From NCBI GenBank assembly GCA_030867875.1, contig JAOWCC010001589.1, positions 142,263,745-142,327,744 of the forward strand: a DNA stretch of 64,000 nucleotides. Reading direction: 5' to 3'. The notes under the pieces were generated by a model. The model worked only from the letters and a program-made list of their open reading frames with translations, searched no databases and was not told the origin of the DNA. The stretch is from Actinernus sp. WN-2022. Taxonomy: Eukaryota > Cnidaria > Anthozoa > Actiniaria > Actinernidae. Shown here piece after piece: positions 36,580 to 44,753 of this stretch (position 1 is the stretch's first letter; every line of letters starts with the position of its first letter). The position numbers and the translations under genes are program-made.

Positions 36580-36795
36580 TCAAGATTTGGGTTTCTCAAG
36601 TTGTTTCTCAAGATATTGTTTCGCGTATAAGCTACCAACTATCACGGCAGTCCACTTTGCGTAATTCACTAGGGAAGAAGAAGGATCGCTAAGCATAGAT
36701 TCCTTGGTAGTCTTTTTTACGATCCACCCAATACCAGAAGCGAGTCCAACGATTTTGGCTGCATCGGTTGTCGTCTTCATCAATTCCTTCTCCAT
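36580..36795 (-). CDS. Polinton small hydrophobic protein, 71 aa
   Basis: Short protein with two weak hydrophobic segments (AAKIVGLASGIGWIV and WTAVIVGSLYA) and a Lys/Glu-rich tail. The ATG context is CTAGATGG. It lies between two other small membrane-type genes on the same strand. No function is recognised. Confidence 0.6.
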   Translation of the reverse strand: MEKELMKTTTDAAKIVGLASGIGWIVKKTTKESMLSDPSSSLVNYAKWTAVIVGSLYAKQYLEKQLEKPKS

Positions 36796-36832
36796 CTAGA
36801 CATATACTACTATGGTCTCGAGTCTTTAAGTG

Positions 36833-37174
36833 TTACTCCATGTCTAGTGCCGTTGGCTTTGCCGGAGCTGTAGATCGTGTCGTGCTAACGGTGGCAACAC
36901 GCTTATTGCCATCTACGTACTTCTTGTATGCAAAGTACGTGCCAAACAATGTAGCGCCAGTACCGATGACTGCGAGGATAGCCAGGTTTTCGGATTGACC
37001 TTTCTCTACGTTGACTTTTTTACATGATTCGCTTTCGCGCGCCAACTCTCTCTCTTGAGCTTCTTTAGCGAGTTTGTTGCTTAACGCTAGTGCTTTTCCA
37101 GCTGCGACGCGCTTTGGGTTTTTTACCTTAGTTGGTGCAGTCGTCGGAGGATTCGCAGTTATCTGATCTTCCAT
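36833..37174 (-). CDS. Polinton small single-pass membrane protein, 113 aa
   Basis: The likely start is ATG 37174 (MEDQITANPP); the frame is open a further 12 codons upstream. The N-terminal half is basic with NPKRVAAGKALALSNKLAKE; one transmembrane-like segment follows (LAILAVIGTGATLFGTYFAY) and a Thr/Ala/Pro tail. Its 5' end overlaps the 3' end of the upstream gene by 47 bp in another frame, typical of a compact viral gene cluster. The NPKRVAAGK-type block recurs in my memory of related elements; function unknown. Confidence 0.7.
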   Translation of the reverse strand: MEDQITANPPTTAPTKVKNPKRVAAGKALALSNKLAKEAQERELARESESCKKVNVEKGQSENLAILAVIGTGATLFGTYFAYKKYVDGNKRVATVSTTRSTAPAKPTALDME

Positions 37175-37667
37175 CTTGATTTGATATAGTAGGTATATGT
37201 GGAGGTTCAACAGTTGTTCCAGGAATGACTACGTGACCGGATATGTGGAATAGGACGCTAGCTAGAGCTACAAGGCGACCTGCTTTGAGCGATAGTAGGC
37301 CAGTCACAGCACTGATTTCATTGCGGACTAGAGGGTCTTCTTGTAGGTCCTTGATCAGTGCTTCTTGAGAATCTATTGGTACTAGGTAGGCAACTAGGCG
37401 GGTAGCTAGACGTGTCACGCCGTCGACTAAGCCTTTCGTTACTTGCTGAGCTAGGACGGCCTGATACCTCCTATACAACTTGTCTATTTCTTTCTCAGGA
37501 AGTCTAGAGATGTCTCCTAGAGAAAAGTTCTTACCTAAGTATTCTTTCGTTACGCCTGTTGCGGCTAAGATCGAAAGTGATTCACGATTGTCTGACGTAA
37601 CGTCTAAGTCGGTTGGTGGTGGACCTGTTACATCCTCACCGAATATCTCGAGTATTTCTTTATCCAT
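37128..37667 (-). CDS. Polinton conserved protein, 179 aa, unknown function
   Basis: Acidic N-terminus (MDKEILEIFGEDVTG), then a helical core containing LGDISRLPEKEIDKLYRRYQ, LATRLVAYLVPI and a hydrophobic C-terminal half (LLSLKAGRLVALASVLFHI). The ATG (37667) overlaps the end of the packaging ATPase gene by 8 bp. Comparable proteins with a DV-E-KLY-RYQ-like block occur in other cnidarian Polinton-type elements, to my recollection; none has a known role. Confidence 0.75.
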   Translation of the reverse strand: MDKEILEIFGEDVTGPPPTDLDVTSDNRESLSILAATGVTKEYLGKNFSLGDISRLPEKEIDKLYRRYQAVLAQQVTKGLVDGVTRLATRLVAYLVPIDSQEALIKDLQEDPLVRNEISAVTGLLSLKAGRLVALASVLFHISGHVVIPGTTVEPPHIPTISNQDGRSDNCESSDDCTN

Positions 37668-38283
37668 GATAATATGTTGTAGGTGCTGGGAGCTCTAACA
37701 CTACCTCGAAAGGATGGCGTAGACAGAAGCACATGCGAGCGAACTTATGGGATCCAAGTATCGTTCGTAACTCTTTGCATTCTTGCGAGCCTCCATAATC
37801 CTCAAATATCCTTTTACCATCTACGGCCGATGCTGTATGAAATGCTACTACGATAGCTACGTTCTCACGGAAGGGCTTACATATGCTCGTTAGTTGTTGA
37901 GACAGCACCCAAACGGAAAGCCCTATATGTCGTGCAGAAAAGGCTAAGTCCACTAGCTTGTCAGTTCGTTTCTTGACGTCCTTCGATGCGGCGCAATCAT
38001 CGAGAATCAATAGAGTATTGGTACCTGACCAAAATGTTGCGCAAATACTCAAAGTAGCATCGATGGCATCCTGCGGTGGTGACATGACGAAGAAATGAGG
38101 ATCTCGATTTGCAAATCCACGATAAGTTTTGTTGTGGGCATACGTAGGACAAATCAGTACTATGTAATCGAACTTACCACGAAATGATCCACGAAGTTGT
38201 TCTATGAGAAACGCAGTCTTCCCACAATTCGTTGGACCGACTATGAGTGCGTTGAAAGGTATGTGCTCTACGAGAGAATCCAT
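37660..38283 (-). CDS. Genome-packaging ATPase (A32/FtsK-HerA-like)
   Basis: 207 aa. Walker A GPTNCGKT at 16-23, Walker B TLLILDD with Asp95-Asp96, and a sensor-type block ARHIGLSVWVLSQQL (~120-134). This is the small single-domain ATPase of Polintons, adintoviruses and nucleocytoplasmic large DNA viruses, which drives DNA into preformed capsids. The start codon overlaps the stop of the capsid gene by one base (TGATG), implying co-transcription. Confidence 0.9.
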   Translation of the reverse strand: MDSLVEHIPFNALIVGPTNCGKTAFLIEQLRGSFRGKFDYIVLICPTYAHNKTYRGFANRDPHFFVMSPPQDAIDATLSICATFWSGTNTLLILDDCAASKDVKKRTDKLVDLAFSARHIGLSVWVLSQQLTSICKPFRENVAIVVAFHTASAVDGKRIFEDYGGSQECKELRTILGSHKFARMCFCLRHPFEVVLELPAPTTYYHG

Positions 38284-39518
38284 CAGTATAATATACTCTG
38301 CAGAGATCTGTTCAATATCGTGACCTGAGCATCCGCAAGGACATAGATGTGCATTTTCACATTTCCACTTCCCTTCGCAGTTCTATGTATGCGAATGTCG
38401 ATGTCCTTTCCACTGCCGGTTTGTGCCAAGCCATCACCATGAACGGTGGAATCTTTTGCTGTGCGACAATCGATTAGGATAGCGAATCTATTTTCAAAGA
38501 ACTTCTTTGGAGTCATGGAAGTATGGGGTGTACCAAACCAGCCTCTTGCAGCCTCCCAGAAATCTAGGGGAAGCATGCCGCTTGGAAAGAGTCTGTTGGG
38601 AATCCCGTTGACATCTACTTCTACCTTCGAAATATCGGGATTCGAGAATGCTTCACTATCTCGCGTGCCAATGGTAGGTGGATCTATGAATAGTAGAAGT
38701 AGTCCAGCAAAGGATCGGCGTGGAACGTTAACGTTTTGAGATATCAAAGTATCGGATGTTTTAGCGATATCTACTGTCTTGAAGTGAACAGCGTAGTTGT
38801 ATAGGAGTGCAGCACCCATTTCGTACTTGTGAAGTGCACTACTAGCCAGCGTTTCGTTCCTGATTGCTTCGTATTCTAGTTGGATGTTGGTAAGTTGGTA
38901 TGTACCTATCTTCGTCGTATCCGATCCAATTACTACCTCGTTGGCAGGCGCTAGAGTCAACTCGAATGTAATTGTATTTTCTAAGGCATGTGGATATAGA
39001 ACTCCATGTTGTGTCAGAATGTCAACATCTAATGGAATCCTATACTTGGAACCACATGCAGCTAGGAGCGCGTTGTCTGCAGCAGACGAAGTACTTGCGT
39101 CACCAGCTTTCGATCGTAGCTTGTTTACGTTCTCTGATTGAATACCTTGTTGTACTCTAGATTCTCTCTCCTGCATAGATAGGTATACATCGGAGTACGT
39201 TTGTAGGAGGTCTGGCCTGACAAGGTCTTCTACTGTTTCAGCTCCCATCCTACAGATTCTACGCATGACCAAGCAGCGTCCAATGTTCGAAACGACTCTG
39301 TTATTTGCATGTCCACCAGATAGTACTATGTCGACCAATAGCGCTAAGCTACCAGGTACTAGTACTACACCTTCTGCTAGCTTTGGGACTTCTACGTATA
39401 GAGTCTCACCTGGATTGGCAGACGATCGAGTGAAAGTCTTCCTATACAAGTCTCGCGGAGCCTTGAGTGCACGAGGCTCTCTTCGTACTTGTGTGGGATC
39501 CAACTTTGATGAGATCAT
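38283..39518 (-). CDS. mcp: Major capsid protein (double jelly-roll type)
   Basis: ~411 aa from ATG 39518; the longer frame would begin inside the promoter palindrome. The N-terminal block SSANPGETLYVEVPKLAEGV and the following LVPGSLALLVDI, NNRVVSNIGRCLV and RICRMGAETVED are the pattern I know for Polinton/adintovirus hexon-like capsid proteins. The length suits two jelly-rolls in tandem. C-terminal strands (FAILIDCRTAKD, MHIYVLADAQVTI) complete the fold. It would form the capsid shell. It heads a minus-strand cluster with the ATPase. The fold is inferred from family resemblance, not from structure prediction. Confidence 0.85.
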   Translation of the reverse strand: MISSKLDPTQVRREPRALKAPRDLYRKTFTRSSANPGETLYVEVPKLAEGVVLVPGSLALLVDIVLSGGHANNRVVSNIGRCLVMRRICRMGAETVEDLVRPDLLQTYSDVYLSMQERESRVQQGIQSENVNKLRSKAGDASTSSAADNALLAACGSKYRIPLDVDILTQHGVLYPHALENTITFELTLAPANEVVIGSDTTKIGTYQLTNIQLEYEAIRNETLASSALHKYEMGAALLYNYAVHFKTVDIAKTSDTLISQNVNVPRRSFAGLLLLFIDPPTIGTRDSEAFSNPDISKVEVDVNGIPNRLFPSGMLPLDFWEAARGWFGTPHTSMTPKKFFENRFAILIDCRTAKDSTVHGDGLAQTGSGKDIDIRIHRTAKGSGNVKMHIYVLADAQVTILNRSLQSILY

Positions 39519-39552
39519 GTTGAATATAACTATATATATAGTTATGTTTAAC
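39519..39552. promoter_or_regulatory. Divergent promoter with perfect 20-bp palindrome
   Basis: ATAACTATATATATAGTTAT (39526-39545) is a perfect palindrome centred between the capsid ATG (39518, minus) and the ATG at 39553 (plus). The two start codons are only 34 bp apart, so each half presents the TATAGTTAT motif to one gene, with TTCAACATG or TTTAACATG following. Confidence 0.75.
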
Positions 39553-40629
39553 ATGGCCGATGGGAGGTATGAGGAAAGAACTGATGAAGCTGAAAGAGGA
39601 AAAGATTATGATGATGACGAGGTGGAGGAGGAGTGGAAAGCGATGTTTCCAGAAGAGTCAGGAGAAATGGTCCCAATGAAAACCAGACACGACTACGGTA
39701 GAGAAGGTGCTAGACCAAAGGATCAGGAAACCTCGTTTTCTAGAGAAGATGACGATTACTTCGACGAACTCATCGACTCGAACGTTTCTAGAAATGAAAG
39801 AATCCTGGAGAAGCTGGAGGAAGAGAAAGTCCCAAAGTATACCGATCGAGGCGTAGTCTTCAAACAGGGTTTATCGGAAAATGCGAGACAGAGTATGTTC
39901 GAGATTGTCTGGGAAAAATACCACGATGTGGGAATTCGAGGCACGCTTGAGATTGCAACCATGCCTGATGGTAGAGTCTTTATCCACGAGTATGGAAGTA
40001 AAGAAAAAGCGATTCCTATGACCACCACGAAAGGTGAGTTATATAAGAAGATGGGAAAAGGTCTCAAAAGAGTCTTAGGACCTTCGAGGGAAGAAATGGT
40101 AGAAGAAGTCATAGTAGCTCGAGACCAATTGAGTGGGAGGATCGAACGAAATGAAGAAATACTCAAAGACCCTACGTCTACCGAAACTCAGAAAGAAAAC
40201 GCTATTAATGAAATAAAGACCGATCAGGAGGAGCAAGCAGTCCTAGAACGAATAGAAGAAACTATAGTAGAACGGATGCCACTTAGGGATCGTATAAGAA
40301 TCATCTTCAAGAAGTATGGAGTCAGTATAATTAGCGTGGTAGCTGCGGTAAGTACTGTGATCGGTGTAATAGTTTCCAATCTGACGAAGGCAGTTTCCGC
40401 GATAGTACCGGGATTTGGAGATGCTGCCAAAGCAGCTGCTAAAACGACTGTCAAAGGCTTAAAAGCAATAGGCAAAACGTTAGAGGAGATTCTACATAAG
40501 ATGATTGGACCAATTGTGAGTTTCATATTCAGTATGGCTGCTGACGTTGTTGGAGTCTTAGCAAACAACCTTTGGTTGTTAATCGTAGCAGCAGTGGTCT
40601 TCGTAGTGGAGCAATACAAACGACGTTAA
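39553..40629 (+). CDS. Polinton membrane protein with acidic N-terminus, 358 aa
   Basis: The start is ATG 39553 (GTTTAACATGGCC), just after the promoter palindrome. The N-terminal third is strongly acidic (DYDDDEVEEEW, SREDDDYFDEL). A mixed-charge helical middle follows (EEMVEEVIVARDQLSGRIER). The C-terminal third has several hydrophobic segments: IISVVAAVSTVIGVIVSNL, then a Lys/Ala-rich linker (DAAKAAAKTTVKGLKAIGK), IVSFIFSMAADVVGVL and LWLLIVAAVVFVVEQY, ending in basic KRR. A protein of this architecture recurs in cnidarian Polinton-like elements in my recollection, unnamed. A virion membrane or genome-associated role is only a guess. It meets the gene at 40626 tail to tail with a 4-bp overlap. 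Confidence 0.8.
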   Translation: MADGRYEERTDEAERGKDYDDDEVEEEWKAMFPEESGEMVPMKTRHDYGREGARPKDQETSFSREDDDYFDELIDSNVSRNERILEKLEEEKVPKYTDRGVVFKQGLSENARQSMFEIVWEKYHDVGIRGTLEIATMPDGRVFIHEYGSKEKAIPMTTTKGELYKKMGKGLKRVLGPSREEMVEEVIVARDQLSGRIERNEEILKDPTSTETQKENAINEIKTDQEEQAVLERIEETIVERMPLRDRIRIIFKKYGVSIISVVAAVSTVIGVIVSNLTKAVSAIVPGFGDAAKAAAKTTVKGLKAIGKTLEEILHKMIGPIVSFIFSMAADVVGVLANNLWLLIVAAVVFVVEQYKRR

Positions 40630-41372
40630 CGAAACAACGTCCATGCAATTCCAGCTGCGGCAATGGATGTCACTGCGAGATTAATCTCATGTTGTGAGAC
40701 AGCCTCTCGTTTCTTGTGCGTCTCGAGAGGCGGCGCCGATTTCTTATCGACAGCCTTCTGTACAGGATCTCGTTTCTTGTGCGTCTCGAGAGGCGGCCCC
40801 AATTTCTTATCTGATGGTCCTTCCATATGAAGAGGTGGGCGTCCTTTGACTTCTGCATTGATGTCGTTAGTGCCTAGCACCATATCTTTCGTAGCTTTCG
40901 GGATTGGATTCCTATAGCCATCTTTCTTACCAAGATAGTACACTAGATTGCTTGGCAATAATCGCACACCTATAGCTATTGCTAGATCGAGCCTCTTATG
41001 CGTCGTCTTTATAGCAAGAAGATAGTTATCGTAACTTTTCTTTAAGTCGTTTACGAGAATAGCGCCTTCAACCAAGCTCTTAAACTTTTCTTTGACGTTA
41101 TGGCTATCTATGATGGATTCGTTCAAGTCGGCTTGAGCACCAAGCATGCAATGTCCAAAAGCCTCGACAGATCTATTCAACCTACCCAATCCAGCATCTG
41201 TCAAACCCTTTCCGATTGGTGGTGTAAACCAATTGTATTGCTTTCCTTCATGTTCATCGTTCCTAATGAAGGGCCACAAGATCGCCCTGATCCTCCTTAC
41301 CTCCTTGGTCTGCAAATAAATTATATTTCTGAGGCCATGTTGTTGCACCTTTGTCATAGCTTCGGACTCCAT
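40626..41372 (-). CDS. Polinton protein, 248 aa, C-terminal membrane anchor
   Basis: The N-terminal part contains an FTPPIGKGLTDAGLGRLNRS block and a long helical region. The C-terminal part has a duplicated PPLETHKKR motif (encoded by direct repeats at ~40708-40735 and ~40770-40797) and ends in a hydrophobic anchor INLAVTSIAAAGIAWTLFR. The ATG at 41372 lies inside the 3' end of the upstream gene (110-bp overlap in another frame). No function is recognised. Confidence 0.7.
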   Translation of the reverse strand: MESEAMTKVQQHGLRNIIYLQTKEVRRIRAILWPFIRNDEHEGKQYNWFTPPIGKGLTDAGLGRLNRSVEAFGHCMLGAQADLNESIIDSHNVKEKFKSLVEGAILVNDLKKSYDNYLLAIKTTHKRLDLAIAIGVRLLPSNLVYYLGKKDGYRNPIPKATKDMVLGTNDINAEVKGRPPLHMEGPSDKKLGPPLETHKKRDPVQKAVDKKSAPPLETHKKREAVSQHEINLAVTSIAAAGIAWTLFR

Positions 41373-42321
41373 GGACGTTTACGTATCCTGTCGGACCCGG
41401 GTACAAAAGGAATATATCTCCTAGTCCATTATTCCTACCTCCGTGCCATCGGAAATCTGGTGTTCGAGATAAACCAAACTCGATGCACAATTTCTCAAGA
41501 GCTGATTTGTTATAGGAGTTATCCCTTTGCTTGAAATTGGAGTTACCAGGTAAAGGAACTCCATGAGCACCACCAAGTTCATGTAGAATTCTTCGTATCG
41601 TGAAATAAACGTGGAATCGTAGGAACCCCTGAACGACTGGTGGATACGTTTTGAAAGTGGGGTCAAACAACGATACTCCACATCCGGAAGTTGCACACCA
41701 CGTTGCGAAATTCAATTGCTGAGGCCAGTACTTGAAATCCGGACCATGTAACCAATGGTAGGACTCATTTGCTGTCGTATGCTTTACGACGGTCTCCTTG
41801 AATATATTTGGAACGCCTGCTTTGAACTTCTTCGTTGGGGTGGCATATATCCATAGATTAGTGAGATCAATATCTTGTGCCGGTCCAGTAGAAGGAACTG
41901 CTGTAATAGGATATTTCGCACTATTGTCTAGGATTAACGTAGATGGGAAACCACCAACCATTCCCTGCAATGCGTCATCGATGCGTCTTCGAGTGACTGC
42001 AGGTAACTTTGAGACATCATCGCCGTAAACGACATAGCTAGAATCTCCATCTCGAAACCAAATACTCGTCGAATATTTGCCTGGACCATTCACTTCCGTA
42101 GAGGCATAGAACTTGTGAAGATCTGCATGTGGATATCTTTTCTTGAACTTCACCAACAGATTGGCATTCAAGGTTGCGATCCTCGCGTTTTCCTCAGCTT
42201 CTCTCCTAGCTTGAATCTCAGCCTTTGACCGTAAATTACTATTCGGTGTTGGTCTCTCATCGTCTCTCTCGCTCTCTCTAGTGCTCGGATGGTAGCTGAA
42301 AATACCTCCATGTCTCCTCAT
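41263..42321 (-). CDS. Polinton conserved protein, 352 aa, unknown function
   Basis: The start is ATG 42321 (AGCTTCAACATGAGG) next to the divergent promoter. A charged helical N-terminus (RSKAEIQARREAEENARIA) is followed by a globular region with LNFATWCATSGCGVSLFD, VQGFLRFHVYFTIRRILHEL and LEKLCIEFGL. This Cys-containing and IRRIL block is what I recall from many unannotated cnidarian Polinton proteins, so it is probably a core gene of this lineage. It could be a minor virion protein or enzyme; no catalytic motif is evident. Confidence 0.75.
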   Translation of the reverse strand: MRRHGGIFSYHPSTRESERDDERPTPNSNLRSKAEIQARREAEENARIATLNANLLVKFKKRYPHADLHKFYASTEVNGPGKYSTSIWFRDGDSSYVVYGDDVSKLPAVTRRRIDDALQGMVGGFPSTLILDNSAKYPITAVPSTGPAQDIDLTNLWIYATPTKKFKAGVPNIFKETVVKHTTANESYHWLHGPDFKYWPQQLNFATWCATSGCGVSLFDPTFKTYPPVVQGFLRFHVYFTIRRILHELGGAHGVPLPGNSNFKQRDNSYNKSALEKLCIEFGLSRTPDFRWHGGRNNGLGDIFLLYPGPTGYVNVHGVRSYDKGATTWPQKYNLFADQGGKEDQGDLVALH

Positions 42322-42364
42322 GTTGAAGCTATACGTATATATAGTTATACCTTCAACATATAAG
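42322..42364. promoter_or_regulatory. Second divergent promoter in the Polinton
   Basis: The 43-bp spacer between ATG 42321 (minus) and ATG 42365 (plus) contains TATATATAGTTATA and is bracketed by GTTGAAG and its complement CTTCAAC, giving the same start-proximal arrangement as at 39519-39552. Confidence 0.65.
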
Positions 42365-43024
42365 ATGGTTCTCTTATATATCACCACAACATTGGCCGAC
42401 CATACTGTCTACTTCGACAACCCTATTCTCATACAGAACGTTTCACTAGTCGAGGTCACTATTGAGAATAGTTGGTGGAACCTAGCAGAGAATGCTACCT
42501 TCTGGTGGTCTACCGAAGGTCTAGGGTTTCCGTACGAAGTTCCTAAGGGAAACCACACTATGGCGAGCCTTCGACAATTCTTTGCGCCTGCAGTTAGTGC
42601 TAACATTGTAAAAATCGAGAAACCCCATCATAGGAGGGCTTGGAACCTAGAAGTCAAGCAATCGATCCTACTTAGTGGAAACCTCTGCAAACTGATGGGT
42701 ATTAATAAAGATGGGATTGCTAAGCGACTAAAAGTAGGTTGGCACGAAGTGTCCATCCAAGATGAAATCGACATAGCGTATATCTGCTGCGACGTGGTGG
42801 ATTCCAGATTCTCGATTCAAGATGGAAAGCAATCTAAAGTCCTAAGTAGAATACATATCCGAGGCGATAGATTTGTGAAAACGACGTATGCCTCACTACA
42901 ACCTCTAGATGTCAAAGCTCTAGGTACGATACAAAGCAGTCTTCGTCTGACAATTCTCGATGAGAAAGGCAATCTGATAGACTTCCGTGGTCGACCTATA
43001 CTGTACGTGTTGAAGCTTGACTAA
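42365..43024 (+). CDS. Minor capsid (penton) protein, single jelly-roll type
   Basis: 219 aa from ATG 42365. The N-terminal strands (TVYFDNPILIQNVSLVEVTI) and the GNHTMASLRQFF block after a beta hairpin are characteristic of Polinton/adintovirus penton proteins. So are the middle VLSRIHIRGDRFVKTTYASL and the terminal LTILDEKGNLIDFRGRPILY. It would occupy capsid vertices together with the major capsid protein. It sits head to head with the 352-aa gene. Recognition rests on the terminal D-x-x-G-N-x-I-x-FRG pattern and length. Confidence 0.8.
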   Translation: MVLLYITTTLADHTVYFDNPILIQNVSLVEVTIENSWWNLAENATFWWSTEGLGFPYEVPKGNHTMASLRQFFAPAVSANIVKIEKPHHRRAWNLEVKQSILLSGNLCKLMGINKDGIAKRLKVGWHEVSIQDEIDIAYICCDVVDSRFSIQDGKQSKVLSRIHIRGDRFVKTTYASLQPLDVKALGTIQSSLRLTILDEKGNLIDFRGRPILYVLKLD

Positions 43025-43043
43025 GTTATATGTATAACGTACA

Positions 43044-43664
43044 ATGGAAGGCGATTCGATTCAACCGTTTCCATCAGCACCAAGTATCTATCCATCGATT
43101 GCTAATGACACTGGAAAGAACTTTAGACTGCAAACGATCCGAGACACGCTTTCAGACATAGAAGTTCAAGAAAGGCACTACGAAGGTGTGCGCAAGAAAT
43201 ATGCACGTTCTCAAGGAATAGTTCATGGCATCGCAGTGGCAACTGGAGGTCTATCTGTGATCTTATCTGGATCTGGATTGGGCGCAGCGTTGACTGGGGT
43301 TGGAATAGTAATTGGTCTACCACTTGGAGTTATTGGTGGGCTATGTGGATTAATTTCAGCATCTACGACCCTTGGAGCTAAGAAGTTAGGAATGAAGGTT
43401 TCTAAGCATGAAAGGACAACTATGTTGGCAAAGGCGAAAATCAATACGATTCGCGATCTAGTATCGAAGGCCTTACGCGATGAAAACATATCCGACTCTG
43501 AATACAGTCTCATTCTGAACGAAGCTAATAAGTATGAGATCATGAGGTCTGAAATTCGTCGCAAGGCTTCCATAGGTGAAAAAAGTCCGGATCGGGTTCG
43601 AGCAGAACTCAAGCAAGAAGTGCAAAAGGAAATGCGAGAAAAACTTGGCAGCTTAGTAGGGTAA
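43044..43664 (+). CDS. Polinton membrane protein with glycine-rich hydrophobic core, 206 aa
   Basis: The start ATG 43044 follows TATAACGTACA, a variant of the start motif. Layout: polar N-terminus; helical segment (LSDIEVQERHYEGVRKKYAR); a long Gly-rich hydrophobic stretch (GLSVILSGSGLGAALTGVGI and on to GGLCGLISASTTLGAKKL, ~66-112), likely two membrane helices; a basic helix (KVSKHERTTMLAKAKI) and a DSEYSLILNEANKYE block. The hydrophobic plus amphipathic design resembles membrane-active virion proteins. Similar proteins occur in related elements to my recollection; function unknown. Confidence 0.75.
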   Translation: MEGDSIQPFPSAPSIYPSIANDTGKNFRLQTIRDTLSDIEVQERHYEGVRKKYARSQGIVHGIAVATGGLSVILSGSGLGAALTGVGIVIGLPLGVIGGLCGLISASTTLGAKKLGMKVSKHERTTMLAKAKINTIRDLVSKALRDENISDSEYSLILNEANKYEIMRSEIRRKASIGEKSPDRVRAELKQEVQKEMREKLGSLVG

Positions 43665-43715
43665 GAATCGACGTTTCCTATGAAAGAAACGAACATGGCT
43701 CTCACTTCCACTTCG

Positions 43716-44129
43716 CTAAATCCTATCGCTAGTTAGCCCATGCTTAGTGTAGATTGGTTCGAAGTGGGAATGGTAAGAAGACAACTTCTTGACAAAACGC
43801 TTGACTGAATTTCCAAATACGTCACATCGCCCAATGACTTCGTTAAGAGACATAGACGAGCCTAAACGACGTAGCACCTCGTAACTTGCTCCAACAACTT
43901 TCGTCTTAATTACCGATCTGCCTACATTGTTTTCTATTGCCATAGCAACAACCTCGTGGACTATTTGTTGAGCGTCTATAAGTACTCCTTGAGGATCGAG
44001 TTTAAGGAAAGTCGTTGCAATGTGAGGAACTATGCGCTCGGCATCCAAGTCTACATCGATCTCATCGTCGTCACACAGAGCACGTATAAAGACCTCTCCT
44101 CTATGGATGCCTTTGTTACTTAGTTGCAT
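43716..44129 (-). pseudogene. TFIIB-like transcription factor, C-terminal part (frameshifted)
   Basis: Cyclin-fold-like sequence: IVPHIATTFLKLD, a helix pair, then SVIKTKVVGASYEVLRRLG and LNEVIGRCDVFGNSVKRFVK, which is the helix-turn-helix pattern of a TFIIB core repeat. The same frame is open upstream of the ATG (back to ~44230, with a CxxC-like ACIQCGF). It joins in sense and order with the zinc-ribbon fragment at 44198-44641 through a frame change at ~44200-44235, where GCGTAGC occurs twice around GAT. It is best read as the second half of one broken gene. Confidence 0.6.
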
Positions 44130-44197
44130 GAAGCGAGCAACCTCACCTTTAGATCGGACGAATCCACATTGTATGCATGCATGGTAGAGTAGAGAAG

Positions 44198-44641
44198 CTA
44201 CGCATCGCTACGCTTGGGATGAACTTTCATTACTTGGATAAATGCGTCGGCTACGATTTCTAACGTGTTCATAGGGAACGATAGGTCATAACTTTGTTTG
44301 TAAATAGTGTTGTATGCTCGTAGTTCTTGTAGGAGCGTTCGTCGTTGCAGTTCCGTGTCATCACTTTGCTTTGGTTTTGCGCGGTCTAGATCACTTTGAT
44401 ACTGAAATCCGTCCGGACCTACTATACGCAGTCGAGTAGTAATAATATCGATCTTAGTTTCTTCACATGGTTCAACCTCGGAAACAAGACCACAGGTGGG
44501 ACATACGAATTCCGTTCCTTGCATTTCAAAGGGGCAGAGACAATCAGGACATGTTTCACTGGCGTTAATACGTTCCACTTGTGGTTTGATATTCAGGCTT
44601 CTACGAATTCCAGGACCAAACAATCTGACTAGCTCGTCCAT
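44198..44641 (-). pseudogene. TFIIB-like transcription factor, N-terminal zinc-ribbon part (frameshifted)
   Basis: 147 codons from ATG 44641, preceded by TATAGTTGTATC, a variant of the element's start motif. A zinc ribbon (CPDC ... CPTCG, with 14 residues between the pairs) is followed by an acidic linker and a first helical repeat (LQELRAYNTIYKQSYDL). The stop at 44198 falls in the middle of the expected cyclin domain. An element-encoded TFIIB homologue could redirect host RNA polymerase II to the element's own promoters; this role is inferred. A VLTF3-like late factor is the alternative family. Confidence 0.6.
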
Positions 44642-44673
44642 GATACAACTATAGACGTTTATATGTTTAATAG

Positions 44674-44742
44674 AAAAAAAAAAAAAAAAAAAAAGAATGA
44701 AGAGGGTCACGCAACGACTTTCTTCATTCTTTTTTTTTTTTT
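44674..44742. terminator. A/T-tract hairpin upstream of the TFIIB-like gene
   Basis: An A-run with GAATGAAGA pairs with TCTTCATTC and a T-run. The loop holds GGGTCACGCAACG. It has the same shape and position type as 35753-35813 and lies between the 3' end of the 152-aa gene and the start of the next. Confidence 0.4.
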
Positions 44743-44753
44743 CGTGGCTATTC

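Noticed and set aside
39265..39552. N-terminal extension of the 358-aa Polinton protein
   Set aside because: It is antisense to the capsid gene and passes through the divergent promoter; ATG 39553 is the sensible start.
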